64,000 bases of DNA from Taishania sp965247975 (lineage in GTDB: Bacteria; Bacteroidota; Bacteroidia; Flavobacteriales_D; Crocinitomicaceae), in assembly GCA_965247975.1 (NCBI GenBank), contig OZ252050.1:4092001-4156000 (forward strand). The letters run 5' to 3'. A program made the position numbers and the translations under genes. The notes beneath the pieces are model-generated. The model was not told where the DNA came from and ran no database searches. It saw only the letters and a list, made by a program, of their open reading frames with translations. Numbering within the stretch: position 1 is the first letter of the stretch; each line of letters begins with the position of its first letter. Shown here one piece after another: positions 26,326 to 35,845 of this stretch.

Positions 26326-27081
26326 CTATTTCTCTTTCTTCGAAAAATCAAAATTCTTCACGAACGTTGTTTGAATGATCGGTGTGCTGATGTATTTCGA
26401 TGCATTGACCCTGTCATACTGATTCATATAGCCAATTTGAATATTGCATGATTTGTTGAATTTATAACCGAAACCTAAATACAACCAATTTCGGGCAAAA
26501 TCTTGTGGAATCAAATACTTGTTTTGGGTAAACCAAAATTCATCAAATGCATGAAAGAAAATCGCTTTTTCAGAATCTTTGAATTTGTATAAATCGGCGG
26601 ATAAATCAAAGCGATAACGAAAACGATTCGCATAAATTTTTCCGTCCTTACGAAAGCCATTTTCATCGCTTACAATTTTATCGAACCACCTATTCTCTTG
26701 CCGAAAACGGTGCAAGAAGTGAACTTTACCAACATAATTTTTTAGAATTATTTGCTCCCACAAGTTGTTTTCAATTTTTGGTAATGCCAACAAATACGGG
26801 GAATATGATCTTGAATTGATGTAAGAATATCCGATTGAAAACTCCACACTTTTATTCAGCAAATAATCAATGGATGGTCGCTCTAATAAAATGCCCTGAA
26901 CATTCAAAAATTTTCCATGACGGTCATGTAATTCGTTCGAAAAAGACCAATGCTTGGCAAATTGAAATCTATTCAGTACTGTAAACCAAGTACTTATATC
27001 TCCATGAACCGTTGTTTGCGCCGAAACTCTAAAGCAGGGCAAAACCGTTAGTATGAGTACTAACAAAATAACTTTTTTCAT
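26326..27081 (-). CDS. DUF2490 outer-membrane protein
   Basis: A 251-residue protein with a signal peptide (MKKVILLVLILTVLPCFRVSA). The rest is made of amphipathic beta strands rich in Tyr, Phe and Trp (HFLHRFRQENRWFDK, FEFSIGYSYINSRS-type strands), as in DUF2490, a predicted outer-membrane barrel of unknown role. The last strand ends with aromatic and charged residues. It is the last gene of the dabA-dabB-sulP operon (64-base gap from sulP), so a part in envelope passage or in tolerance linked to bicarbonate transport is possible but only inferred. Confidence 0.75.
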   Translation of the reverse strand: MKKVILLVLILTVLPCFRVSAQTTVHGDISTWFTVLNRFQFAKHWSFSNELHDRHGKFLNVQGILLERPSIDYLLNKSVEFSIGYSYINSRSYSPYLLALPKIENNLWEQIILKNYVGKVHFLHRFRQENRWFDKIVSDENGFRKDGKIYANRFRYRFDLSADLYKFKDSEKAIFFHAFDEFWFTQNKYLIPQDFARNWLYLGFGYKFNKSCNIQIGYMNQYDRVNASKYISTPIIQTTFVKNFDFSKKEK

Positions 27082-27145
27082 TTTTTAGGATATTTAAGGA
27101 AGTTGAAACGAAAACATTGATGGTGTCGCTTCAACTTCCATTTAG

Positions 27146-28753
27146 TTAGTGTTTTTTAAGCTTTTTGGTTGACAACGGATGCTTAGAGAGTGATTTATGG
27201 TGCTCTAAACCTACCATTTCAAATTGATTGCCTTTTTCTATTGATTCATCTTTGTAGTGAGTAACAAAAGCCAAAAATGAATGGTCAACCAATCTGGTTT
27301 CGGTGAAGTCAAAAATGATGTGCTTTGTACCTTCACTTAGTTTTTCCAACATTTTTTTGTAACCAAGCAAATTAGAAAATGTAGCAACACCTTTTACATA
27401 AATACGGGTTTGATTTCCGTGCTCAACAGTTTCGTATCTCGCCTTGAATAAACTACCAAATGACGCTCCATGGTACATGTGAAAAATGAATTTTACAATT
27501 ATTCCGCAGGCAATACCAAGCAATAAATCTTCTAAAAGTGTTACGACAATTGTTGTAATAAAAATGGCTAATTGCTCAGGACCAATTTTATACACATGCA
27601 TAAATTCTTTTGGTGCCGCTAAACGATATCCTGCAAAAATAAGCATCGCTGCCAATGCTGCGTTTGGAATCATTTCAATGACTGGAATCAGCAACAGCAT
27701 GGCAATTAATAAGAAAATACCGTGAAAGAAATTTGACCATTTTGTTTTTGCTCCAAAACCAACATTCGCAGAACTTCTGACTACTTCTGAAATCATTGGA
27801 ATTCCACCAACCAGCCCTGAAATGGCATTGCCAACACCTTGACCAATTAAATCTCCATTGTAATTTGATGCTCGTTTGTATGGGTCTAATCCGTCAGTTG
27901 CTTTTACCGTTAACAAGGATTCCAAACTACTCACAAACAAAAACATAAATACATATTTCCAAAAAGCAAAAGTTCCGATGAATGAAAAATTGTTGTGAAA
28001 TCCAATGGAACCCCAGAAATCTCCAATCGTAACCAAGGAGTAACTTTGCTCGGTTTCTTTAAAGTGCCAATACAATGACAAAGGAACAGCTACCAAAAGC
28101 ACAATCATCGGAGCGGGGATTTTCTTAAGAAAATTGACTTTTAACATGGGTAAAGTGAACATGAGCACTAATGCTATTCCGCCTACAATCGCAATGTGCC
28201 AATGTGCATGTGATAAGAAATCTGGTATTCGCATGATTAGCTCAAGAGGTGATCTTCCTTGATACATCGTCGGTTCATCTCCCAATAAAACTGGAATTTG
28301 TTTCAAAATAATGATAATCCCGATGGCGGCCAACATTCCATGAACAGCGGAATGAGGGAAAAAATCGCTGAGTGAACCGAATTTCAAGAACCCAAATAAA
28401 ATTTGAATAAGCGCCATGACTACGATGATAGATCCAACGGCATAAACAGCTGTTTCTGGACCACCAAATTTTGGTTGGCTAAACTCCATGACCGCAGAAG
28501 CACAAATGGTAATTAATCCAGCTGCTGGACCTTTAATAGTTAGCGCTGAAACATGAAAGAAGCTTGCAAATAAACCTCCAATCATGGCGCTCAACACGCC
28601 CATTGCTGGATCAAATCCGCTGGCTTTGGCAATCCCCAAACTTAAAGGTAATGCCAAAAGGAACACCATAAAACCAGAAGTCATATCTGTTTTCCAATGT
28701 TGTTTTAATCCGTTAAATCCTGTTGCAGGAATGGATATTTTATTGTTTTTCAT
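27146..28753 (-). CDS. SulP-family anion transporter with STAS domain (probable bicarbonate carrier)
   Basis: A 535-residue inner-membrane protein. Its N-terminus has the SulP signature (SGFMVFLLALPLSLGIAKASG), and about a dozen hydrophobic helices follow to about residue 415. FVSSLESLLTVKATDGLDPYKRASNYNGDLIGQGVGN is the conserved SulP helix 8 region. A cytosolic STAS domain (about 440-525) contains IIFDFTETRLVDHSFL. SulP proteins exchange sulfate, bicarbonate, dicarboxylates or other anions. Position 12 bases after dabB suggests bicarbonate, which is inference from context. No fused carbonic anhydrase is present. Confidence 0.85.
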   Translation of the reverse strand: MKNNKISIPATGFNGLKQHWKTDMTSGFMVFLLALPLSLGIAKASGFDPAMGVLSAMIGGLFASFFHVSALTIKGPAAGLITICASAVMEFSQPKFGGPETAVYAVGSIIVVMALIQILFGFLKFGSLSDFFPHSAVHGMLAAIGIIIILKQIPVLLGDEPTMYQGRSPLELIMRIPDFLSHAHWHIAIVGGIALVLMFTLPMLKVNFLKKIPAPMIVLLVAVPLSLYWHFKETEQSYSLVTIGDFWGSIGFHNNFSFIGTFAFWKYVFMFLFVSSLESLLTVKATDGLDPYKRASNYNGDLIGQGVGNAISGLVGGIPMISEVVRSSANVGFGAKTKWSNFFHGIFLLIAMLLLIPVIEMIPNAALAAMLIFAGYRLAAPKEFMHVYKIGPEQLAIFITTIVVTLLEDLLLGIACGIIVKFIFHMYHGASFGSLFKARYETVEHGNQTRIYVKGVATFSNLLGYKKMLEKLSEGTKHIIFDFTETRLVDHSFLAFVTHYKDESIEKGNQFEMVGLEHHKSLSKHPLSTKKLKKH

Positions 28754-28765
28754 TTGTTTAATTTT

Positions 28766-30643
28766 TTAAAATGATTTTAATGACTTTTCGTGATAGGACT
28801 TAATGTGTGGCCCCATGAATAAGCGTGAGTACATGCGCACAAGCGCAATTCCACCCATGATATAATTAAGTCCATAAACGATGGCAAGTACTATTTGATC
28901 GCTATGAATGTGGCTATAGATTAAATCTTCCCCAACAAACGACATGGTGATTGGGAAGCCCATTAGCCCCATTGTAGCAAGTAAAAAAACCAACCCTAAG
29001 TTTTTATACTCATACACATGACCATAATAATGATGTAAAGAAAAATTCTCACGTTCATGCTTTTTCAAAATGCTCAAACATACGAGTCCAACAACAACGG
29101 CTACAGATGTCCCAGACAAATAGATTAAAACATCAATCCAATTAAATGCTTCATTGAATGAAATAGCTAAGGCAATCCATAAATTGCTAAAATAAACTAG
29201 CAGCCATGCAAGGATTGGATTTGTTCGCTCTGCAAATGATTTAAGTACCAACAAAAACGCAACGATGGCATAAACATAAGGCAACAAATGCTCTATTTCA
29301 AAAGGGATAAGTTCTTTTTGGGTCACCAAATAAGAGCTCAAAACAAAAATTGGCATTAACACAAAGAGGGTGAATTTAATTCCAATGAATTTTAAACTTT
29401 TTCCTATTTGCTTCATCGGTCTAAAAATCCATTTATTCATTAATGAGTCAAGTCCCCATTCTTTGATGGACATCACGTACAAAGTGTTTTCCAAATTGGT
29501 TAACCTTAAAAAGTATTTTTTCACCTGTTTTGGTTTTGCGTGGTAAAATTGATCGCGAATAGCATACGAAACAATCGACGGAGAAACCAATAATTGATAC
29601 GTTCTCAACATCGCATTTCCAGAGGCATGAATCAAGGCAATTGTTGTCCAACCTAGTGCAATTTCAACAAACATTAGTCCGATCTGAGCAATGGATGCAT
29701 AAGCCACCTGGGTTTTAATTGTTGATTGAACGCGTGTAATCATGAATCCAATTAATGCAGATATTATCCCAATTACGCCAATCAAAATCCGAGCTCCGTA
29801 TTGGTTTTCCCAAAAAGGATATGTCCTCAACAAGAGAAAAACCCCAAAATGCACCGATAATGAACCATAAAAAATGGCACTTGATGGTGTTGGTCCTTCC
29901 ATCGCTCTTGGCAACCAAGATGAAAACGGAAATTGAGCCGATTTGGCTGCTGCTGCAACAAGTATGGAAAGCGCAATGAGCATTCCAACCCAGCTGTGTC
30001 CAACGAGATGTTCATCAACGAGAGCTTTGTTTTGAAGCGTAATAAAAGAGACATTTTCATGCCATAAATGATGACTTGCCCACATGGCTATTAAAATTCC
30101 AACATCACCAATCCGGTAAATCGAAAAGACTTTCACCGCATTCCGAACTGGAAGATAGCGGTCTCGGTAAAACGCAATCAGCAAAAACGAAGTTAAACCA
30201 AGGATTTCCCAACCTATAAAAAGTGTTTCAAAATTGCCTGCCAAAACTGTTAAGTTATAGCCGAAATAAAACAATAACACGGTGTTAAAAAAGCGTTTGT
30301 ATCCTGCTTCGAGGTGCATGTAATAGGCGCTGTATCGGGTTATCAATAAAGTAACAAAAGCCCCAATAAGCAAATATGTCGCTGTAACTTTATCAAAATA
30401 AAAGTCAATCAAAAATTTATAATCGCCTGATTGATAAAGCACAAACTCTTCAATGTTCATCGATTTTGCTCCCATTATGATCCAATAAATGATGAATCCA
30501 ACGATTGCAACTAACTGAATGAGCACTGAATAAAACGAAACTTTCGCTAGACTATTTTCATTTTTTTCCGTTAGAAACAAGCTTACAATAAAACCAAGCA
30601 AAGGAATGATCGCGAAACTTGTAATCACATAATTTGTTTCCAT
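28766..30643 (-). CDS. dabB: Inorganic carbon transporter subunit DabB (NuoL-like)
   Basis: A 625-residue polytopic membrane protein of the proton-conducting complex I family (NuoL/MrpA type). Motifs are FETLFIGWEILGLTSFLLIAFYRDR, AAAKSAQFPFSSWLPRAMEGPTPSSAIFYG and ASIAQIGLMFVEIALGW. Standing 3 bases after dabA and without other nuo genes, it is assigned as DabB, which pairs with DabA in an energy-coupled CO2-to-bicarbonate system shown in Halothiobacillus and in heterotrophs such as Staphylococcus (MpsAB). It is somewhat longer than typical DabB proteins. Confidence 0.88.
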   Translation of the reverse strand: METNYVITSFAIIPLLGFIVSLFLTEKNENSLAKVSFYSVLIQLVAIVGFIIYWIIMGAKSMNIEEFVLYQSGDYKFLIDFYFDKVTATYLLIGAFVTLLITRYSAYYMHLEAGYKRFFNTVLLFYFGYNLTVLAGNFETLFIGWEILGLTSFLLIAFYRDRYLPVRNAVKVFSIYRIGDVGILIAMWASHHLWHENVSFITLQNKALVDEHLVGHSWVGMLIALSILVAAAAKSAQFPFSSWLPRAMEGPTPSSAIFYGSLSVHFGVFLLLRTYPFWENQYGARILIGVIGIISALIGFMITRVQSTIKTQVAYASIAQIGLMFVEIALGWTTIALIHASGNAMLRTYQLLVSPSIVSYAIRDQFYHAKPKQVKKYFLRLTNLENTLYVMSIKEWGLDSLMNKWIFRPMKQIGKSLKFIGIKFTLFVLMPIFVLSSYLVTQKELIPFEIEHLLPYVYAIVAFLLVLKSFAERTNPILAWLLVYFSNLWIALAISFNEAFNWIDVLIYLSGTSVAVVVGLVCLSILKKHERENFSLHHYYGHVYEYKNLGLVFLLATMGLMGFPITMSFVGEDLIYSHIHSDQIVLAIVYGLNYIMGGIALVRMYSRLFMGPHIKSYHEKSLKSF

Positions 30644-30646
30644 TGC

Positions 30647-33145
30647 TTAATGATTTATAATTAATACTGGTAAATCTTCACCTGTCGATTCAATCAATTT
30701 TTCCATGTCTGGAATATGTTCGAGAGAATCAGTCACTGTTTGATATGGAATAAATGCACCCTTCGAAAAGCGATAAATCTTCTTTGTTTCTGGATGCATC
30801 ACCGTTAAAATGACCCATTCATTCATGAACCATTCATAGGTGGCTGGGTTGATTTTTATGGTATTCAAAACCACTTCAGGATAATGTTCCACATTTGCCA
30901 TAAGACGAATTGGATCATGTATGTTAACCATTTGCTTTGGAAGACCAGGACGTAAATCCCCTTCCATTCCATTTGCAACTCCAATCAAACCGATGACATT
31001 ATGAGGTAATTTTGATCCTGCACCTAATCGCGAATTGTCGACCCGTGAAAAATAGTATTCCAAATTTATTCCACCACAAACGGGAGCAACAGCATTTAGA
31101 ATTCCCAAAAGCGACTTTCCTTCCGGATCAATGGTATAATCATACGAATTGAGAAATGCACGTTGATCTAAGAATAAATCAAGGTTTGACGAGCGGCGAC
31201 CAACCAAACATAAAGCGTTTGAATTGTGATTCCATTCTGGCCTTGGTTCAAAAAGCGAAAGTGCTCTGAGTTTTACTTGTTCATGCACTTTGTCTGACGA
31301 CTGCTTTGTATTAATCAGAAAAAATCGTCTGGCTCTTTCTTTTGCATTCCTTTCAAGTGCTTTATCGATATTTTTCACATTGCGGTAATGATTAATCTCA
31401 TTTTTTGCATTTAAGCATTGAATGTCAAAATACTCGGCTTCGTCGCGTGTGGTATCGTGCAAAGCACCTACAAATTGCGTGGTGGCAGGAATGGTTATTC
31501 CTCGATTTGCCAAATTTCGCCGCACTTCTTCGTGATTCAACATATAGGCTGCAGCACGCGCATTCACCGAACCCGCTCGACCGCTGCACGCGCCACAATC
31601 ATAACCTGCATAATGTGTGTTGTTTACACTACTCGCTCCATGTCCCATCACGTAAACAATTGGTGCGAAATGCTTCACCAAACCGATACTTCTTAGTAGC
31701 GATTCCATGCGTGTTGCCATTTCGTCAATCGTAAATCCTTCTTGAATTCCATCATCACTTTTTGCATTTTCGATGGCGTGATAACTCAATTTTCCGTTTG
31801 GATCCATGTGCTTGAATGACGATACCATAGCAGGAGTTTCTGCTGGCTTAAAAATGCTTTTGGCTAATTTTATTCCCGACCAAAACCCCATCGTCTGAGT
31901 GGTTAACCAACCTGTAAAAACACCTGAAATATGTTTGTTAAAATGAACATCTTTTTGATGTCTTTTTATTGCTTCTGATTCTCGAATCAAGTACTTTGGA
32001 GTCACCGGAGCTGGACAAACTTTGGTGTAAAACTTACCATTCTCAGGTTGAAAATAAAATTCAATGCCGAAAAATCCAGCCGATCCAAACGTTTGGCAAT
32101 TCGGATCTTCCAATTCACAGTAAGTTCTCAATGAAGACTCTCGGTCATCAATGCAAAAAATGGCTTGATAAGACAATTTGTTCACTTCAGACTTGTCTTG
32201 ATGTATTTCCAACCCTTTCAAAACTTGGTCGAAATACGTCCATTCCACAATTTCTAGCCAAAGTGCATACACTTCAAAAACCTCATTGCTTTCGTGCGCA
32301 TCCATGATTTGTTTTGGCAAAAAATCTCCTAATTTTGAAGAAAGTGGTGCCCAATCCTTGCCAAATTTTGAATCCAAGACATCTATTTCTAGTAAAAGTT
32401 CGAACATGATAAAATCACTCAAGCAAACTTTCCGAGTGTCTAACAATCCAGAAGGATTATCCTCCAAGAACGAAATCATCCCCGACCAACCCGGATGTCC
32501 AAACTGTTGATCAAAAAGATATTGTTCAAATAAAGATTCATCTCCAACAAGAATTTTCAATAAATCCGCGATTTCTAAGCTCGAATCTTGCAATAATTTC
32601 CGAGCTCGCTTTGACTTAAATAAGCTTTTCGAACTGCTTTTGTCCAAGTTTCGAACGGATTCTAAAAAGCCTAAAGGTGAAATTGGCAGCGTCCACACCG
32701 AAATTCCTTGATCGATGTAAGCACTAATTAATCGAAACAAAATCGGATGAACTTCCTTGTCCAAATTCACTTTAAATCCAATTTTCCAGTATTCACGGAG
32801 TTGCCCTATCCGAGGATTTATAGACTCGTCCAAATCTTGATGAAGTAATTTTTGAGTCCAGGTATCAAGGTTTTCTGAACCTTTTTTTTCAGTTATGATT
32901 CGATCAAAAATCTGCTGATTTATTTTATTTGACCGATATCTTTCGCGAAACTCATTCAAACTTTGATACACTTTGTATCCAAATTTCTCAGATGCTTGCT
33001 GCAAAGCGTGATGAAATGACTCTTGCTGAAAAGCGTGTAATGTATTGTGATGAACAAAATCTTTTAATGGTGCCTGTGCAGGCAAATAGTGTTTTAAAAG
33101 ATGAATTGTATGATGCTCATCAAATGCTTCATTTGCTGAATTCAT
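30647..33145 (-). CDS. dabA: Inorganic carbon transporter subunit DabA (DUF2309)
   Basis: An 832-residue cytosolic-facing protein. The beta-carbonic-anhydrase-like zinc site is intact: Cys331 and Asp333 in AIFCIDDRESSLR, His502 in VMGHGASS and Cys517 in YDCGACSGRAG. The His-Cys spacing of 15 and the overall order agree with the Halothiobacillus DabA residues Cys351, Asp353, His524 and Cys539 as I recall them. The N-terminal HHNTLHAFQ motif is also typical. DabA hydrates CO2 to bicarbonate, driven by ion flow through DabB. It precedes dabB by 3 bases. Confidence 0.92.
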   Translation of the reverse strand: MNSANEAFDEHHTIHLLKHYLPAQAPLKDFVHHNTLHAFQQESFHHALQQASEKFGYKVYQSLNEFRERYRSNKINQQIFDRIITEKKGSENLDTWTQKLLHQDLDESINPRIGQLREYWKIGFKVNLDKEVHPILFRLISAYIDQGISVWTLPISPLGFLESVRNLDKSSSKSLFKSKRARKLLQDSSLEIADLLKILVGDESLFEQYLFDQQFGHPGWSGMISFLEDNPSGLLDTRKVCLSDFIMFELLLEIDVLDSKFGKDWAPLSSKLGDFLPKQIMDAHESNEVFEVYALWLEIVEWTYFDQVLKGLEIHQDKSEVNKLSYQAIFCIDDRESSLRTYCELEDPNCQTFGSAGFFGIEFYFQPENGKFYTKVCPAPVTPKYLIRESEAIKRHQKDVHFNKHISGVFTGWLTTQTMGFWSGIKLAKSIFKPAETPAMVSSFKHMDPNGKLSYHAIENAKSDDGIQEGFTIDEMATRMESLLRSIGLVKHFAPIVYVMGHGASSVNNTHYAGYDCGACSGRAGSVNARAAAYMLNHEEVRRNLANRGITIPATTQFVGALHDTTRDEAEYFDIQCLNAKNEINHYRNVKNIDKALERNAKERARRFFLINTKQSSDKVHEQVKLRALSLFEPRPEWNHNSNALCLVGRRSSNLDLFLDQRAFLNSYDYTIDPEGKSLLGILNAVAPVCGGINLEYYFSRVDNSRLGAGSKLPHNVIGLIGVANGMEGDLRPGLPKQMVNIHDPIRLMANVEHYPEVVLNTIKINPATYEWFMNEWVILTVMHPETKKIYRFSKGAFIPYQTVTDSLEHIPDMEKLIESTGEDLPVLIINH

Positions 33146-33251
33146 GATTAAAAAAATTAATTTTTTGAATCGTTATGCGTGAAGGCACAACGTATTTATT
33201 GGCTTGTTTAATTAAAAAAACAACCCATTTACCCCAACGGATATCAAAAAA

Positions 33252-33665
33252 TTAACAGAAATCTAGTTTACTTGACTGGTATAAAATGTAGAAAGGTAAT
33301 CGAATTGATTGCTTGTAATCAGCAACCTGATTTGTTACTTTTTGTTTTAATTTCGAAATGCAACAAAGGTTCTGAATAAGGTTTGCGTGAAAATGATGAA
33401 AAGTCTTCGTTTCAAGATCTTCTTTTTCGCCAATTTCTTCAGATTCATCTTGTTCATAGCCTTTTTCATAAGGTTGTTGGTCTCTTTCAGTTGATTCCGA
33501 AATGAACTTTTTATGAAAATCAATGGACTCTGAAAATTCAAGTTGTTTCGATGTAGTAGGACTAAAACCAGTCGATTGAAAAGGCTCTAAAAAAATGGAC
33601 ACCAACAACGAAGAAATCATCACTGATGCAAAAAACATACTATAAATAGTATTTTGTTTTTTCAT
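33252..33665 (-). CDS. Unknown small secreted or membrane-anchored protein upstream of dabA
   Basis: A 137-residue protein starting at the ATG at 33665 (the frame extends to a TTG 7 codons earlier). Residues 1-23 form one hydrophobic segment after KKQNTIYS, a signal peptide or anchor. A strongly acidic stretch (YEQDESEEIGEKEDLE) comes next, and then FHHFHANLIQNLCC, a His/Cys cluster. A basic tail ends with Cys. I do not recognise a family. It reads toward dabA with a 106-base gap and a TAnnTTTG box upstream, so it probably starts the dab transcript. The His and Cys residues could bind metal; this is speculative. Confidence 0.55.
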   Translation of the reverse strand: MKKQNTIYSMFFASVMISSLLVSIFLEPFQSTGFSPTTSKQLEFSESIDFHKKFISESTERDQQPYEKGYEQDESEEIGEKEDLETKTFHHFHANLIQNLCCISKLKQKVTNQVADYKQSIRLPFYILYQSSKLDFC

Positions 33666-33683
33666 TTTTAACCTATTAGAGCA

Positions 33684-33701
33684 CAAATTTATTCAAATTT
33701 A
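33684..33701 (-). promoter_or_regulatory. Tandem -7 boxes before the dab operon
   Basis: Two minus-strand copies of TAAATTTG, at 33691-33684 and 33701-33694, are both perfect TAnnTTTG. A TTTTG at 33717-33713 lies about 21 bases upstream of the first, slightly longer than the usual -33 spacing. The leader to the ATG at 33665 would be about 14 bases. Confidence 0.45.
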
Positions 33702-33823
33702 CTTTACGCCACCAAAATCGTTGCTTTTTTAAATCGCTAAACAGTATGTATTAACGAAACAATAACATTCAAAGGCTTCAAAAGGGATGAATTTTGATTT
33801 CTAAGACGGTTGCAAAAATGCAG

Positions 33824-33862
33824 AACAAAAAAAATGGCTACTCTCAAAAGAATAGCCATTTT
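33824..33862 (-). terminator. Rho-independent terminator after the ALDH7-family gene
   Basis: AAAATGGCTA (33831-33840) pairs with TAGCCATTTT (33853-33862). On the minus strand the stem runs into an unbroken T-tract that continues to about 33827. It lies 18 bases after the ALDH7 stop and separates that gene from the dab operon. Confidence 0.88.
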
Positions 33863-33879
33863 AAACTTTTTATTGAAAT

Positions 33880-35436
33880 CTACAATTCAAATTTGATTCC
33901 TTGTGCCAAAGGCAAGCTATCACCATAATTAATGGTATTTGTTTGTCTTCTCATATACACCTTCCAAGCATCTGATCCAGATTCACGTCCGCCTCCAGTT
34001 TCTTTTTCGCCGCCGAAAGCGCCACCTATTTCTGCTCCAGAAGTTCCAATATTTACGTTCGCAATTCCACAGTCAGATCCTGCATACGATAAAAACATCT
34101 CTGATTCGCGAATACTATTGGTCATGATTGCAGAAGAAAGTCCTTGTGGAACACCGTTTTGAAGAGCAATTGCATTTTCAATTCCTCCGCTGTATTTCAT
34201 GATATATAAAATTGGTGCGAATGTTTCGTGTTGAACAATCGCAAAATGATTTTCTGCTTCCACAATAGCTGGTCTCACATAACAGCCTGATTCATAGCCT
34301 TCACCTGAAAGAACACCACCTTCAACGATGATATTGCCGCCTTCTGCTTTTCCTTTTGCTAAGGCATCTAAATACATGCTGACAGCATCCAAATCGATCA
34401 GTGGACCAACATGATTTCTTTCATCCAATGGATTTCCAATTTTCAATTGACCATACGCTTTTACTAAGGCATCTTTCACTTTTTCATAAACTTCTTCGTG
34501 GATGATTAATCGGCGTGTTGATGTGCAACGTTGTCCACAAGTTCCAACCGCTCCAAAAACTGCTCCAGGTACAACCATTTTCAAATCAGCAGAAGGCGTT
34601 ATGATAATTGCATTATTTCCTCCCAATTCAAGCAATGATTTTCCTAAACGTGCTCCAACCGTTGCTCCTACCGATTTACCCATGCGTGTAGATCCTGTTG
34701 CAGAAACCAAAGGCACTCGTGTATCTTCAGCCATTAATTTTCCAATTTCAGCTCCACCGATCACCAAACCTGAAACACCTTCTGGAACTCCATTCTTTCT
34801 AAAAACTTCAGCGGTAATATTTTGACAAGCTAATGCAGTAATTGGCGCTTTTTCTGATGGCTTCCAAACACAGACATCACCGCAAATCCATGCAAGTGCT
34901 GTATTCCAATTCCAAACCGCCACTGGGAAATTAAATGCGGAAATAATTCCTACAATTCCTAATGGATGATATTGTTCATACATTCTATGCAAAGGTCGTT
35001 CTGAGTGCATGGTCAAACCGTGAAGTTGACGCGAAAGTCCAACCGCAAAATCACAGATGTCGATCATTTCTTGCACCTCACCTAAACCTTCTTGTAAAGA
35101 TTTACCCATTTCATATGAAACAAGTTTTCCCAAAGCATCTTTATGTTCTCTTAATTTTTCAGCCAATTGGCGAACAACCTCACCTCTTTTTGGTGATGGA
35201 ACTTGTCTCCAACTAATGAAAGCTTCTTGTGCTTTTTTAATAACATTGTCGTAATCAGCAGCACTAGCGGCATTTACTGAAGCAATCACAGAGCCATCTA
35301 CCGGTGAAATCGAATCAATTTTTTCGCCTTTTGTTTCTATCCAATTTTGTCCAGTTGAAGCCCCAGAATTAATTTCATTAATCCCTAATTGAGCTAAAAC
35401 TTCGCTTATCCCTAAATCTACACTTAATTCAGTCAT
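33880..35436 (-). CDS. amaB: ALDH7-family (antiquitin-like) aminoadipate-semialdehyde dehydrogenase
   Basis: A 518-residue aldehyde dehydrogenase. SAFNFPVAVWNWNTALAWICGD and VWKPSEKAPITA form the cofactor site, LLELGGNNAIII carries the general base Glu, and GTCGQRCTSTRRLIIHE carries the catalytic Cys. The FAVGLSRQLHGLTMHSERP segment and GGEKETGGGRESGSDAWKVYMRRQTNTINY end are characteristic of ALDH7A1/antiquitin, which oxidises alpha-aminoadipate semialdehyde in lysine degradation. With gcdH in the same window this fits a lysine-to-glutaryl-CoA route. Other ALDH7 substrates (betaine aldehyde) remain possible. Confidence 0.88.
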   Translation of the reverse strand: MTELSVDLGISEVLAQLGINEINSGASTGQNWIETKGEKIDSISPVDGSVIASVNAASAADYDNVIKKAQEAFISWRQVPSPKRGEVVRQLAEKLREHKDALGKLVSYEMGKSLQEGLGEVQEMIDICDFAVGLSRQLHGLTMHSERPLHRMYEQYHPLGIVGIISAFNFPVAVWNWNTALAWICGDVCVWKPSEKAPITALACQNITAEVFRKNGVPEGVSGLVIGGAEIGKLMAEDTRVPLVSATGSTRMGKSVGATVGARLGKSLLELGGNNAIIITPSADLKMVVPGAVFGAVGTCGQRCTSTRRLIIHEEVYEKVKDALVKAYGQLKIGNPLDERNHVGPLIDLDAVSMYLDALAKGKAEGGNIIVEGGVLSGEGYESGCYVRPAIVEAENHFAIVQHETFAPILYIMKYSGGIENAIALQNGVPQGLSSAIMTNSIRESEMFLSYAGSDCGIANVNIGTSGAEIGGAFGGEKETGGGRESGSDAWKVYMRRQTNTINYGDSLPLAQGIKFEL

Positions 35437-35845
35437 TTCTTTTTGTCTTATTTTGATACAAAATTACGAATTTTAACTTATTGTAATGTGACAATTGATA
35501 CTCTTGAAACCAGATAAGAAATTCCAAATACACTTTACATTCTAAAACAAACGGTTTAATCTACATTTATAACTGTTCACTCATAGGCAAATGGTTCTTG
35601 TATTTTTTAAATTAACTTTATCGACTGACAAAATTGAATTAATTCAAAGATATATACTTATAAACTAGAAAACTATGGGACAACAAAAATTAAGCAACAC
35701 CTGTTAAAAATTGAGAAGAAAAATCACCTAATAACTGCACAAAGAAACCCAAATTGGTTAAATCCTGCGATTTTTAACCATTTCAAATGAAAAACTATTT
35801 GCAAAAGAAAAACTTTTGTACTTTTAACGAAAATTTAAACAAGTT
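35437..35845. other. 409-base intergenic region
   Basis: This AT-rich gap holds a perfect -7 box for the leftward ALDH7 gene (TAATTTTG, 35466-35459 on the minus strand). At its right end is the promoter of the first metalloprotease gene. A 10-codon frame from ATG 35675 to TAA 35707 is present but has nothing to support it. No tRNA, strong hairpin or repeat was seen in the centre, so the extra length is unexplained. Confidence 0.6.
35798..35826 (+). promoter_or_regulatory. Promoter of the first M43 metalloprotease gene
   Basis: TTTG (35798-35801), a 17-base spacer, then TACTTTTA (35819-35826), seven of eight positions of TAnnTTTG. The leader to the ATG at 35846 would be about 15-20 bases. Confidence 0.45.

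Noticed and set aside
28766..30643. NuoL subunit of respiratory complex I
   Set aside because: No other nuo genes are near, and the gene is directly coupled to dabA, so DabB is the better call.
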